Source of the DNA: Nocardia sp.
Lineage (GTDB): Bacteria; Actinomycetota; Actinomycetes; Mycobacteriales; Mycobacteriaceae
DNA length: 45,456 bases
Assembly: GCA_014360565.1 (NCBI GenBank)
Contig: JACIXH010000013.1
Location: 1-45,456, forward strand
Direction of reading: 5' to 3'
A program made the position numbers and the translations under genes. Below are positions 35,660-42,920 of the stretch, piece by piece; position 1 is the first letter of the stretch, and the number at the start of each line of letters is the position of its first letter. The notes under the pieces were generated by a model, which saw only the letters and a list, made by a program, of their open reading frames with translations, searched no databases and was not told where the DNA came from.

Positions 35660-36280
35660 TCAGCGGTTGCCGATTGTATTAGTTGTGGCCGCTTCGAGGA
35701 CTGTGGCGGCATTCACTATATTGTCGCACGGCTTCTCATCGGTGAAACCTGCGAGGGTGGAGTTGGTTAGATCCAAGGCAAATTCGGGAAATTCGATTAC
35801 CATCCCACATTGCGTTGATGGGCGATATTGTATCGCCTTGCGGCCTCCGATTGATTCTTCGGAATATTTTCCTGCGTAACGCTGGCGAAACTCGTCGAGC
35901 GTGATATTTGTTGCAGCGATACCAATTGATCGAATAGGCGCTATGGTTCCGAAGGTGCCAGCTGGTTCCCTGTTTTCGAAGGTGCATCCGACAAATGCAT
36001 ACCATTCATGGATACCGTCGGTGCGTTTGCGTGTCTCTGAGTCGTAGCCAGCACGTTGGATCGTGGGGTCGTCAAATTCGGTGCACGGATCGAATTCGAC
36101 CTTGCCTCGGCTGCCGCTATTGGGCTGGAGAGTCGCCGAGGCGGCGGGAACTGCGATCTGCTTTGTTGTGCTGGGTGCGGCTGACAGGTTCTGTTCTGGC
36201 TGCTCGCTGGTGGTGCTGCAACTGCACAGCAGCGTTACGGCGACAGCGCTCGCGGCAACATGCAAATACGGACGAATCAC
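35660..36280 (-). CDS. DUF3558-type lipoprotein, cassette B
   Basis: 206 residues. A clear lipoprotein signal, with lipobox LLCSC (lipidated Cys21), is followed by a Ser/Thr/Pro linker (about 22-60) and the domain VEFDPCTEFDDPTIQRAGYD, FVGCTFENRE, STQCGMVIE, EKPCDNIV; the four cysteines match DUF3558. AT-richer than the host genes. ATG 36280 overlaps the stop of the upstream EspC-like gene by four bases. It is convergent with the first lipoprotein and shares only the family pattern with it. Confidence 0.75.
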   Translation of the reverse strand: MIRPYLHVAASAVAVTLLCSCSTTSEQPEQNLSAAPSTTKQIAVPAASATLQPNSGSRGKVEFDPCTEFDDPTIQRAGYDSETRKRTDGIHEWYAFVGCTFENREPAGTFGTIAPIRSIGIAATNITLDEFRQRYAGKYSEESIGGRKAIQYRPSTQCGMVIEFPEFALDLTNSTLAGFTDEKPCDNIVNAATVLEAATTNTIGNR

Positions 36281-36675
36281 TGGTTGCTACCTCCGGTGTC
36301 GAGCGCTTCCGCCGCCCTGGCGATCACTGCGCGGTTCGCCTCATCGGCGGCTTCGATGAGTCCACCTGCGCGCAGGTAAGCCTCCTTCATGCGTAGCGCG
36401 GTATCTATCGCTTGGCCGATTACACCTGCGCCGTCCATAGCTTTCGTCGAGAACCCTTTCTGAAGTGCACGTCCAGAGGCGAAGCCGCCGAAGCCATCCT
36501 GGGCAGCCAACTGCTCGAGGCTTTTTTGGATCGGAGCCAACTTGACGGCCAGCTCCTCGTACATCCGAGCAGCCTGCTCCGCCGCCCCACGTTCGTAACG
36601 AAGGGTCCCAGCACGAGCCGCCTCGTTGAAGGCCCCGACCCCAACCTGCCCGAAGGCGTCTTCAGACCCCGCCAT
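36277..36675 (-). CDS. EspC/WXG-like small helical protein, cassette B
   Basis: 132 residues from ATG 36675 (GGGGTGG just upstream); ATG 36708 would add 11 residues. Two long amphipathic helices: FNEAARAGTLRYERGAAEQAARMYEELAVKLAPIQKSLEQL and DTALRMKEAYLRAGGLIEAADEANRAVIARAAEAL, given in blocks. Size and layout suit an ESX substrate or EspC-like partner, but there is no WXG motif, so the assignment rests partly on context. Divergent from the PPE-like gene and translationally coupled to a lipoprotein. Confidence 0.6.
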   Translation of the reverse strand: MAGSEDAFGQVGVGAFNEAARAGTLRYERGAAEQAARMYEELAVKLAPIQKSLEQLAAQDGFGGFASGRALQKGFSTKAMDGAGVIGQAIDTALRMKEAYLRAGGLIEAADEANRAVIARAAEALDTGGSNQ

Positions 36676-36785
36676 TTCCACCCCGCTCGTCGCCCGCTGG
36701 ACCAGCACTCTATCAGCGGCCCGGGCTTGGGGCCCGTGCTAATCTGCTGCCCGGACCAGTCGAACATTCCGGGGGGATACTCAAG

Positions 36786-38567
36786 ATGACGCCACGTCCG
36801 ACCACGCCCCTGAGCTTCGTCGGACTCGCTCAGGCTCTGCAAAGTGCGGAGAACGCGCAAGGCCGGGCGGCTACCGCGGACGGCAAGTTGCAGGGCGCGG
36901 GTCAAGGTACCGATCCGGACTATGTCACTACCGATGACAGGTTTCAGGGCATGACCTATGACGAGTTGTATCAGGCTGTCCATGGCGAAGGCGGGCTGGA
37001 TCCGGCCGGCCTGCAGGGGCAGTCCGGTGTGTGGCGTCAGGGTTCCTCCGACGTGCTCAACCTGTCCACGTTCAATCTGTTGGGTATGACTCGGCTGTTC
37101 AATGAAGGCCAATGGCAGGGCGCGACGGCCGACGCGGGCCAGGCGGCTACAGAGGCTTTCGCGAGGGCTCTCAACGAGGTTGGCCAGGTGCTCGGGTCGG
37201 TAGGCGCTCGAGTCGAGGCTGTTGGGTTTGCGGCGGAAGCTGTGAAAGTTGCGGTGCAGCCGAGGCAGATCTCGTCGGGAATCCTCGACCCGGACGATCC
37301 GGTGCAGTCGATCCTGCCTGGTCTGAGCAATCCGGCGACTGATGAGCAGACTCGGGCTGCGGATGCGGCGGCTCGCGAGGCGATCATTCAAGCGTTGGAT
37401 ACGACTTACACACCTGTGTTTCCGCCGTCGGGCGCCGGTGTGCCCGCATACGTTGATATGCCGGTGATCAGTGGTGACCCCGGTGCCGCTGATCCCGGGG
37501 CGGGCGGATCGAATGGTCAGAACACTGGTCTCGGCGCAGAACAGGGATCTCCCGAGACCGGCGACCCGGCGGCAACCACCCCTGCTCCGACTGACACCGA
37601 GGGCTCGTCGCAGAGCAGTGAGCAATCGTCGGGGGACGACGCGAGTAGAGGGCAGGATTCGGGCGATGCCGCGACAGATCCGTCGTCGACGGCACCGGCT
37701 GGCACCGCCGCGGCAGCGGCTCAGGCAGGTAGCCCCAGCACGGGTGGTCCTAGCAGTGGTGGTCCCGGATCAGGTTCGGCTGGCAGCGGTAGCCCAGGCT
37801 CTGGTTCGCCAGGTGCGGGTGGCCCCGGTGGATCTGTCGGCGGCGGTGCCGGCGCAGTTCTCGGCCGCGCTGTTCCAGGCGTGGGCACGCCATCGACAGG
37901 CCCGGGTATCGCTGCAGCTTCGGGGACTGGCGCGGGTTCCGGAACACGGAACGGGATGATGCCAGGGATGGGCGGGGCAGGTCGCGGTGGTAATCGCGAG
38001 GAACCCAACGAGCACTATGCACCGGACTACCTGCGCGGCATTCATCCAGACTGGACCGAGGGCATTCTCACCTACGACGGCGTCGTTGGCAGTGAGGTCG
38101 AGTTGATGCCTGGTGCGCAATCGTCGGCACCGACCTCGCCGAATCAAGGTTTCTCGACCACAGCGGCGTCGACTGCGCCTGCGGCCGAAATTCAACGCCA
38201 ACAACCGGTTTCGCCGCCATTTCCAGTCAGCGCCCCGCACGATTTCACTCGGGAGTCGGGGGTCGCCGCAACTGCGCCACCTGTGTCGAGTCCGCAGCAG
38301 GGCCGACCGGAACGATCAGAGCCCGCAACGCCTGTTGGCTCGACGACCACGCCAGCTGCGGTACCAGACGAACCTCGCACCAATCAGCAGGCCGCCGAAC
38401 AGTTCTTCGAGCACTCTGGTGCTGGACCGGTGATGGACGACGAACCTGTGCCCGCAGGGCAGAATGCTGAGGGAGCGTCGGAGTCGCCGTCAGCTGACCA
38501 GTTCTTCGAGCATTCCGGTACCGGTCCGATGATGGACGACGAACCAGCGCCGGCGCCGCGCCAGTGA
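36786..38567 (+). CDS. PPE-like ESX substrate with Gly/Ser-rich region and C-terminal repeats
   Basis: 593 residues, no signal peptide. An N-terminal helical domain (about 1-185) has W110-Q-G112 in FNEGQWQGATADAGQAATEAF, like PPE/WXG proteins. It is followed by an acidic Ser/Thr/Ala linker, a Gly/Ser/Pro-rich segment (about 310-400, G-S-P-G-S-G-S-P-G-type), NEHYAPDYLRGIHPDWTEGI, a second Pro-rich part and two 33-residue-spaced copies of QFFEHSGxGPxMDDEPxP at the end. Its stop overlaps espG by four bases. EspG chaperones bind PPE-like helical tips, so the two products should interact. Confidence 0.7.
   Translation: MTPRPTTPLSFVGLAQALQSAENAQGRAATADGKLQGAGQGTDPDYVTTDDRFQGMTYDELYQAVHGEGGLDPAGLQGQSGVWRQGSSDVLNLSTFNLLGMTRLFNEGQWQGATADAGQAATEAFARALNEVGQVLGSVGARVEAVGFAAEAVKVAVQPRQISSGILDPDDPVQSILPGLSNPATDEQTRAADAAAREAIIQALDTTYTPVFPPSGAGVPAYVDMPVISGDPGAADPGAGGSNGQNTGLGAEQGSPETGDPAATTPAPTDTEGSSQSSEQSSGDDASRGQDSGDAATDPSSTAPAGTAAAAAQAGSPSTGGPSSGGPGSGSAGSGSPGSGSPGAGGPGGSVGGGAGAVLGRAVPGVGTPSTGPGIAAASGTGAGSGTRNGMMPGMGGAGRGGNREEPNEHYAPDYLRGIHPDWTEGILTYDGVVGSEVELMPGAQSSAPTSPNQGFSTTAASTAPAAEIQRQQPVSPPFPVSAPHDFTRESGVAATAPPVSSPQQGRPERSEPATPVGSTTTPAAVPDEPRTNQQAAEQFFEHSGAGPVMDDEPVPAGQNAEGASESPSADQFFEHSGTGPMMDDEPAPAPRQ
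38397..38557 (+). repeat. Two-copy tandem repeat in the PPE-like gene
   Basis: Copies start at about 38397 and 38496 (99-base offset) and encode QFFEHSG-(A/T)-GP-(V/M)-MDDEP. Several third-base differences show the units are not brand new, while the peptide is nearly identical, which points to selection on the peptide. Confidence 0.75.
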
Positions 38568-39313
38568 CCATCCTCGACTCTTGGTCACTCGGTCCCGACG
38601 AGTTCGCCTGGTTGTGGTCCGACGCTGGACTCGACCGGTATCCGGATCCGCTCGCCATCATCGAAACTGCCACGACCGCCGATGAATACCATCAATTGGT
38701 AAGGGATTTCAGCGCTCGCTTTTCCCGTGATGCGCTCGATGATCCACGCTCGGCTCTGAGGGCTGTAGTCGAGGCAGAGGTTCGTATCACCGCGAGTGGC
38801 CAGATACACGGAACCGCTGACCGCGTCAGGTCGATCGCGGCCGCGACTTCCCGGCACAACGTCATCGCAACCCAAACATCGTCAGATGATCCAGATTTCG
38901 GTGCAGAGGTACGGCTGGCCTCGGTTCCTCGTGGAGATCTGCTGCGCTATTTCTCGCTCACGCTACCCACGGCTTCCGCTGGAGGAGCTGAACAGATGGT
39001 CGGCTACACCCCGCGAATTCGAGGTGAATCCGCGCCGACCTCGTGGAGTGTTGCCGCAGATGGGCGATCCTCGGTGGAGGAGCGAATGCGTGCGTTTCTG
39101 CGCCTGCCGCGCACGGCTGAAGGCGCTTTCCGTATCGATCATCCACGGTCGACCCAGCCGACATACATCAGCTGGGTCGATATCGCTCCCGGATATCGCG
39201 CATCGGGTCGGTATCTGATCACGGTCAACGAAACCGGAACGGACACAGTGATCTTGCCTGCCGGAGTCGATGTGATCGCGTCTGAACTGCGTCGGCGAAT
39301 CCAGCCGGGGTAG
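38564..39313 (+). CDS. espG: ESX secretion-associated chaperone EspG
   Basis: 249 residues. Typical EspG features: WSLGPDEFAWLWSDAGLDRYPDPLAI in blocks near the N-terminus, an RVRSIAAATSRHNVIATQ segment, and the C-terminal alternating part PGYRASGRYLITVNETG. EspG proteins keep PE/PPE-type substrates soluble and hand them to the ESX ATPase. GTG 38564 overlaps the stop of the PPE-like gene, so client and chaperone are translationally coupled. Confidence 0.85.
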   Translation: MTILDSWSLGPDEFAWLWSDAGLDRYPDPLAIIETATTADEYHQLVRDFSARFSRDALDDPRSALRAVVEAEVRITASGQIHGTADRVRSIAAATSRHNVIATQTSSDDPDFGAEVRLASVPRGDLLRYFSLTLPTASAGGAEQMVGYTPRIRGESAPTSWSVAADGRSSVEERMRAFLRLPRTAEGAFRIDHPRSTQPTYISWVDIAPGYRASGRYLITVNETGTDTVILPAGVDVIASELRRRIQPG

Positions 39314-39781
39314 CTATCCGCCGGACGTCTTACGTTGGTGAGATACGTAATCCGGCAGTTGCGAAGTGGCGACAAGCGTGGCGGTGAGTCCGGCGATGAG
39401 GAGTGGTAGTCCGGGCAGAAACGTAAGGTCGCTGGTGTCGGGGAGGGCGAGAGCGAATCCGATGGCCAGGGCCACCAGGATGCCGAGTGTTTCGGCGATT
39501 GCGAGGCAGGACAGCCACATGCTCGGAATTAATCGGTTGTACGTGAGGTGCAGAATGGCTCCTGCGGCGACCAGCAGGACCGCTCCGAGGACGAGTAAGG
39601 GCAAGCCCGGTGCGCCGACTTCACGTAGTTCCCACAGCGAATAGGACCGCTCAGCTCTGAAGTTTCCGGTCTTGAAGAGTGGGAGCCAGAGAGTGACAAG
39701 GGTTGCGATAGAACCATATAGCAGCATGGAGGGGGTGGCGACTGCCTTGTTGCTGAGCGTCGGCATCCACTTCACGGGCAT
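39314..39781 (-). CDS. Four-helix membrane protein, unknown function
   Basis: 155 residues from ATG 39781 (MPVKWMPTLSNK); ATG 39817 would add 12 residues. Four predicted transmembrane helices (about 18-36, 59-79, 85-108, 120-143). No family recognised. Its stop follows directly after the convergent espG stop. Right edge of the ESX-type genes. Confidence 0.6.
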   Translation of the reverse strand: MPVKWMPTLSNKAVATPSMLLYGSIATLVTLWLPLFKTGNFRAERSYSLWELREVGAPGLPLLVLGAVLLVAAGAILHLTYNRLIPSMWLSCLAIAETLGILVALAIGFALALPDTSDLTFLPGLPLLIAGLTATLVATSQLPDYVSHQRKTSGG

Positions 39782-39901
39782 GGCGCAATCCTGACGAATA
39801 GCAAAGGGAGCCTGCATCTTCGGTCCGACTCGGTCGACCAGAGGCCGACCCTCAATGGGACCTCTCCCGGTGAGTATCGGCTATGAGCCTTACAGGCGCT
39901 T

Positions 39902-39984
39902 GCTGCGAGTGTTGACCGCGGTCGCCGGGCGGAAGCTGTCCCGACGGCAGCTTCGCCTGCGCACTTCAGCGCTCTTGTTCGCCG
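39902..39984 (+). pseudogene. Remnant of an AbiEii-like gene 3' end
   Basis: 83 bp that align without gaps to 42801-42883 inside the intact AbiEii-like gene (offset 2899) with seven mismatches, about 92% identity. In the matching frame it encodes AASVDRGRRAEAVPTAASPA..FSALVRR against AAGVDRGRWAAAVPAAASPA..FSALVRR in the intact gene. Weaker similarity reaches back to about 39878, where the frame has a stop. Immediately after it the puuE fragment begins, in another frame: a recombination junction. Confidence 0.8.
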
Positions 39985-40430
39985 GCTCCGCCCCCCTCGG
40001 CTGGTACAACGGCCGCGACTCCCCGAACACGCGCGAATTGGTCGTCGAACAGGGCGGTTTCGTCTACGACTCCGACTCCTACGCCGACGATCTCCCCTAC
40101 TGGACCGAGGTGCGCGGGCGGCACCACCTGGTGGTTCCCTACACTCTCGACACCAACGACATGCGCTTCGCCTCCCCGGCGGGCTTCGCCAACGGCGACG
40201 AGTTCTACGCCCACCTGCGCGACGCTTTCGACGTCCTCTACCGCGAAGGCGCCGACGACACTCCCAAAATGCTCTCCGTCGGCCTGCACTGCCGCATCGC
40301 GGGCCGCCCCGCCCGCACCGCGGCCCTGGAACGCTTCCTCGACCACGTCCAATCCCACGACCGGGTATGGATCACCCGCCGCATCGACATCGCCGAACAC
40401 TGGCGCAAGGTCCACCCAGCGCTCCCCTGA
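39985..40430 (+). pseudogene. puuE: puuE 3' fragment (second copy)
   Basis: Codes for the counterpart of PuuE residues 171 to about 316, from GWYNGRDSPNTRELV to HWRKVHPALP and a stop, with no shift or stop inside. The N-terminal 170 residues, including the NYEEGGE and EIASHGLQW parts of the active site, are absent. An ATG at 39855 makes a 191-codon chimeric ORF by reading out-of-frame through the AbiEii remnant, but an active allantoinase is not expected. 90% identical to the intact copy over 420 bp. Confidence 0.85.
40001..40420 (+). repeat. Direct repeat copy 2 (puuE 3' part)
   Basis: Partner of 30641-31060, same orientation, 9360 bases downstream, no gaps. With the duplicated small secreted gene that follows, it brackets the ESX-type island. 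Confidence 0.9.
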
Positions 40431-40478
40431 GCGCTGACGTCGACCCCGCTACCCACAGGGTCGACGTCAGCCCAGCAC

Positions 40479-40766
40479 CTAGGCCAGACCGCAGCGCTCG
40501 ATATTGCCCAGCGTGATCTGCCGATCGGATTCCTTGGCCTGCGGAACCCGGTTGTAGGCCCCCATGGAATCCATGTAGTCGACGAACGCCCCCGCGATCT
40601 CTTCCGGCGTCGCATCCGGCTTCGCGGCACGAACGTTGTCGACCAGCGCGCGCGTGGTCTCGCACTGCTCTTCCTGGGTGAAGATCGGCGGCGGGTCGGC
40701 ATGCGCGAAAGCCGGCGCGACCAGCAGCACGAAGGCGGTCAGGGCAACGAATCTGACAATTCTCAC
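40479..40766 (-). CDS. Small secreted protein, paralogue 2
   Basis: 95 residues from GTG 40766, same length as paralogue 1 (31179-31466) and about 86% identical. Signal peptide MRIVRFVALTAFVLLVAPAFAHA, then PPPIFTQEEQCETTRALVDN and a C-terminal RCGLA; both cysteines are kept. Substitutions cluster in the signal peptide and middle of the mature part. Reading frame intact, so both copies may be expressed. Confidence 0.8.
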   Translation of the reverse strand: MRIVRFVALTAFVLLVAPAFAHADPPPIFTQEEQCETTRALVDNVRAAKPDATPEEIAGAFVDYMDSMGAYNRVPQAKESDRQITLGNIERCGLA

Positions 40767-41149
40767 GCCCGCGACAGTACCGCTATGGCGGCCCGAGCAA
40801 CGAAACCTTCTCTGACACAGTCAGTTTGCTTCACCCTGACCCTCGCGTCTGCTCGAACAGGCCGCAGTTCTCGTCCCGAACGGTTCAGATCGGCGAGCCT
40901 TCGGATTTCGGCGGAAGCCGGAGGTCGACTAGCGGACTGCGCCGAGAACCCAACGGCGGGCGAGGCGTGTTGACCTCGCGTAGGTCCCCTAGTGCACACG
41001 ATGTCGAATTTCTGCGGCCTCGATCTCGAAGCGCGGAAGCCATGACGCAATTCGGTTTGGTGGAGGAAGGTGCAAGCAAGTTTCTCCCAGAAAATGACTG
41101 GTTGCTTGTTTGACGAATTGGTAGTGTGCATGTATGAGGTGGCAGCTGA
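40767..41149 (+). promoter_or_regulatory. Gap with promoter before the AbiE module
   Basis: 383 bases with no convincing gene. TTGACG (41110-41115), a 17-base spacer and TATGAG (41133-41138) form a good -35/-10 pair just before the AbiEi start at 41150. The predicted transcript would begin within about ten bases of the start codon. Similarity to the region upstream of paralogue 1 is not seen beyond the first few bases. Confidence 0.45.
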
Positions 41150-42118
41150 ATGAATGACGACACGATGGCTCAGCTCGTTCCGGTCTTGCGTCGCGCTGGG
41201 CTGCAGGTCGCCTCGGGCAGCGAGAAGGACCTGGTCATGGTCTTGCCTGACCGCAGGTCTCGTCAGGTCGACCTCAGACTGCACAATCGACGTCTGGGCC
41301 GCGCGAGCATTGCCCCGTCCATCGATCGCCCAACCTTGTATGCCGCAGTTTCGGCTACTTCGGCTGTGGTTGCTGCCGCCAAGGCTGGGGAATTCGACCT
41401 GGTGACCTTCGATCCGCCACGGGTGATCGTCGCCACGCATACGTTCGTAAAACCGGAAGTCCACCGGCGGAAGGCAGTCGGCAAGCCCGGGTGGGGCACC
41501 CAGGCTGTCCTTCGAATACTGGCTACGGCCGCCATGCCGCTGCGGCAAAGCGAACTTGCCGAGATGGTCGGCATCAGCCCGCAAGCCGTCTCACAGGTGT
41601 TGAAGCGAGCCGGCGATCGTGTTGTTCATGCTGGCAGCGGCTGGACCGCCCGAGAAGGCGCCCTACGGGCCTGGGTCGAGGAATATCGTGGCCCGGGCGG
41701 AGTAGCGACGCATTGGTACGGCCTTGACGATCCGGCCGAACAATCTCGGTTGGCCCTAGCGCTCCTCGACGAACTGGATCTCACGGGCGTCATCGGCGGA
41801 GACCTCGCGGCTGACCGCTATTCGCCCTGGCAGCTACCCGGTTCCGTGCGAATCTATCTACCCGAGCTGATCGACTTCACATCAGCAGGGTTCTCGCCGG
41901 CGCAATCTACAGAAGCGACCATGACCGTCGTCGTACCGCTCGACCCCACCATCGTCCACGTGGCCACTGCACAGGGACGGCCCTACATCGGCCGCCACAT
42001 ACTCGCCGACCCAGCGATCACGATGTGGGACCTGCTCAACACCAGCAGCACGCCCACCGCGCAGGAAGCAGCCCAGCATCTCGGTGCGGCAATATCCGCC
42101 AGGAGCCTGGATGCCTGA
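41150..42118 (+). CDS. AbiEi-like antitoxin/regulator of a type IV toxin-antitoxin pair
   Basis: 322 residues. A MarR/winged-helix-like segment lies in the middle (about 119-155: VLRILATAAMPLRQSELAEMVGISPQAVSQVLKRAG in blocks), flanked by an N-terminal domain and a C-terminal domain of the AbiEi antitoxin type (WYGLDDPAEQSRLALALL, YLPELIDF, DPAITMWDLL). It overlaps the following nucleotidyltransferase gene by eight bases, the classic antitoxin-first order. AbiEi proteins bind the operon promoter; short repeats around the -10/-35 would be targets, but none is clear. Confidence 0.65.
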   Translation: MNDDTMAQLVPVLRRAGLQVASGSEKDLVMVLPDRRSRQVDLRLHNRRLGRASIAPSIDRPTLYAAVSATSAVVAAAKAGEFDLVTFDPPRVIVATHTFVKPEVHRRKAVGKPGWGTQAVLRILATAAMPLRQSELAEMVGISPQAVSQVLKRAGDRVVHAGSGWTAREGALRAWVEEYRGPGGVATHWYGLDDPAEQSRLALALLDELDLTGVIGGDLAADRYSPWQLPGSVRIYLPELIDFTSAGFSPAQSTEATMTVVVPLDPTIVHVATAQGRPYIGRHILADPAITMWDLLNTSSTPTAQEAAQHLGAAISARSLDA

Positions 42119-42920
42119 CCCGCGCGTGATCCATATGCGTTCCACGAGTCGTGCCGCAGATCGGGGGTTTCGCGCACTCGCCGACTTGGCCACGGCCGCC
42201 GAGCCTCTCGACGAGACCGCGTATCGGGTAGTGGGCGGTCACATGGTGCAGCTACTCCAGCATGTCTACCCGCTTCCGAATTGGCAGCTGCGTGGCACCG
42301 CGGATGCCGATGCAGGAATGGAGCAGCAGGCCCTCGTCGCTGCCGAACCGATACTGCATCAACGCATTCAAGAGCTCGGTTACGCACTTACCGCAGGCAA
42401 CCGCTACACCCGAGAAACACCGGCCGGGCGCCTCGACATCGACATCCTGATTCCCTCGTTCAGTGCGAATCGGCACAGCGTCGAAGTGTCAGGGCGCGGG
42501 TTCGATGGCGTCCCCGGGCTGGGTCTCGCGGTCTCCGCGCCGCCGATCATGGTGCACGCCAACATCACTCTGACCGGCGGCGAGAAAACTGCATTCACTG
42601 TTCCCGTCCCCGATGTCGAAATCGCGATCATCCTCAAAGCTCTGGCCTGGCAGAGTCGACTGGCGGACAAGGACGTCACCGACCTGGTGACGCTATTTCA
42701 CATAGTGCACCGCCATCACGACCTCCTCACCGGATGGCGACTCGATGGGCAAACGCTGACCGGTACACGCCGGGTCGCGGCCACGGCGTTGAAGGCCCTC
42801 GCTGCGGGTGTCGATCGCGGTCGCTGGGCGGCAGCTGTCCCGGCGGCAGCTTCGCCTGCTCACTTCAGCGCTCTTGTTCGCCGTTATGCGCAGCCGAATC
42901 TCAGCCGAACAAACCACTGA
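42111..42920 (+). CDS. AbiEii/AbiGii-like nucleotidyltransferase toxin
   Basis: 269 residues from ATG 42111 (AGGAG six to ten bases upstream; stop of the antitoxin gene overlaps). The nucleotidyltransferase core is visible: VVGGHMVQLL, then RGTADADAG with Asp65 and Asp67 as metal ligands, and a later GRLDIDIL. Related enzymes add nucleotides to tRNA or other acceptors and give abortive phage defence. C-terminal helices run to QPNLSRTNH. Its 3' end overlaps the convergent lipase stop region by 20 bases. A piece of a second copy survives at 39902-39984. Confidence 0.75.
   Translation: MPDPRVIHMRSTSRAADRGFRALADLATAAEPLDETAYRVVGGHMVQLLQHVYPLPNWQLRGTADADAGMEQQALVAAEPILHQRIQELGYALTAGNRYTRETPAGRLDIDILIPSFSANRHSVEVSGRGFDGVPGLGLAVSAPPIMVHANITLTGGEKTAFTVPVPDVEIAIILKALAWQSRLADKDVTDLVTLFHIVHRHHDLLTGWRLDGQTLTGTRRVAATALKALAAGVDRGRWAAAVPAAASPAHFSALVRRYAQPNLSRTNH

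Noticed and set aside
37700..37990. GC-rich simple repeat as a possible regulatory or CRISPR-like array
   Set aside because: It is the coding sequence of the Gly/Ser/Pro-rich segment of the PPE-like protein; no regular spacers.
31467..39880. Prophage or transposon as the carrier of the island
   Set aside because: No integrase, transposase, terminal inverted repeats, tRNA target or phage structural gene is visible; the flanking repeats are duplicated host genes.
39855..40430. 191-codon ORF as a new fusion gene
   Set aside because: The part before the puuE segment reads the AbiEii remnant out of frame, and the puuE part lacks half the active site; best treated as a relic.
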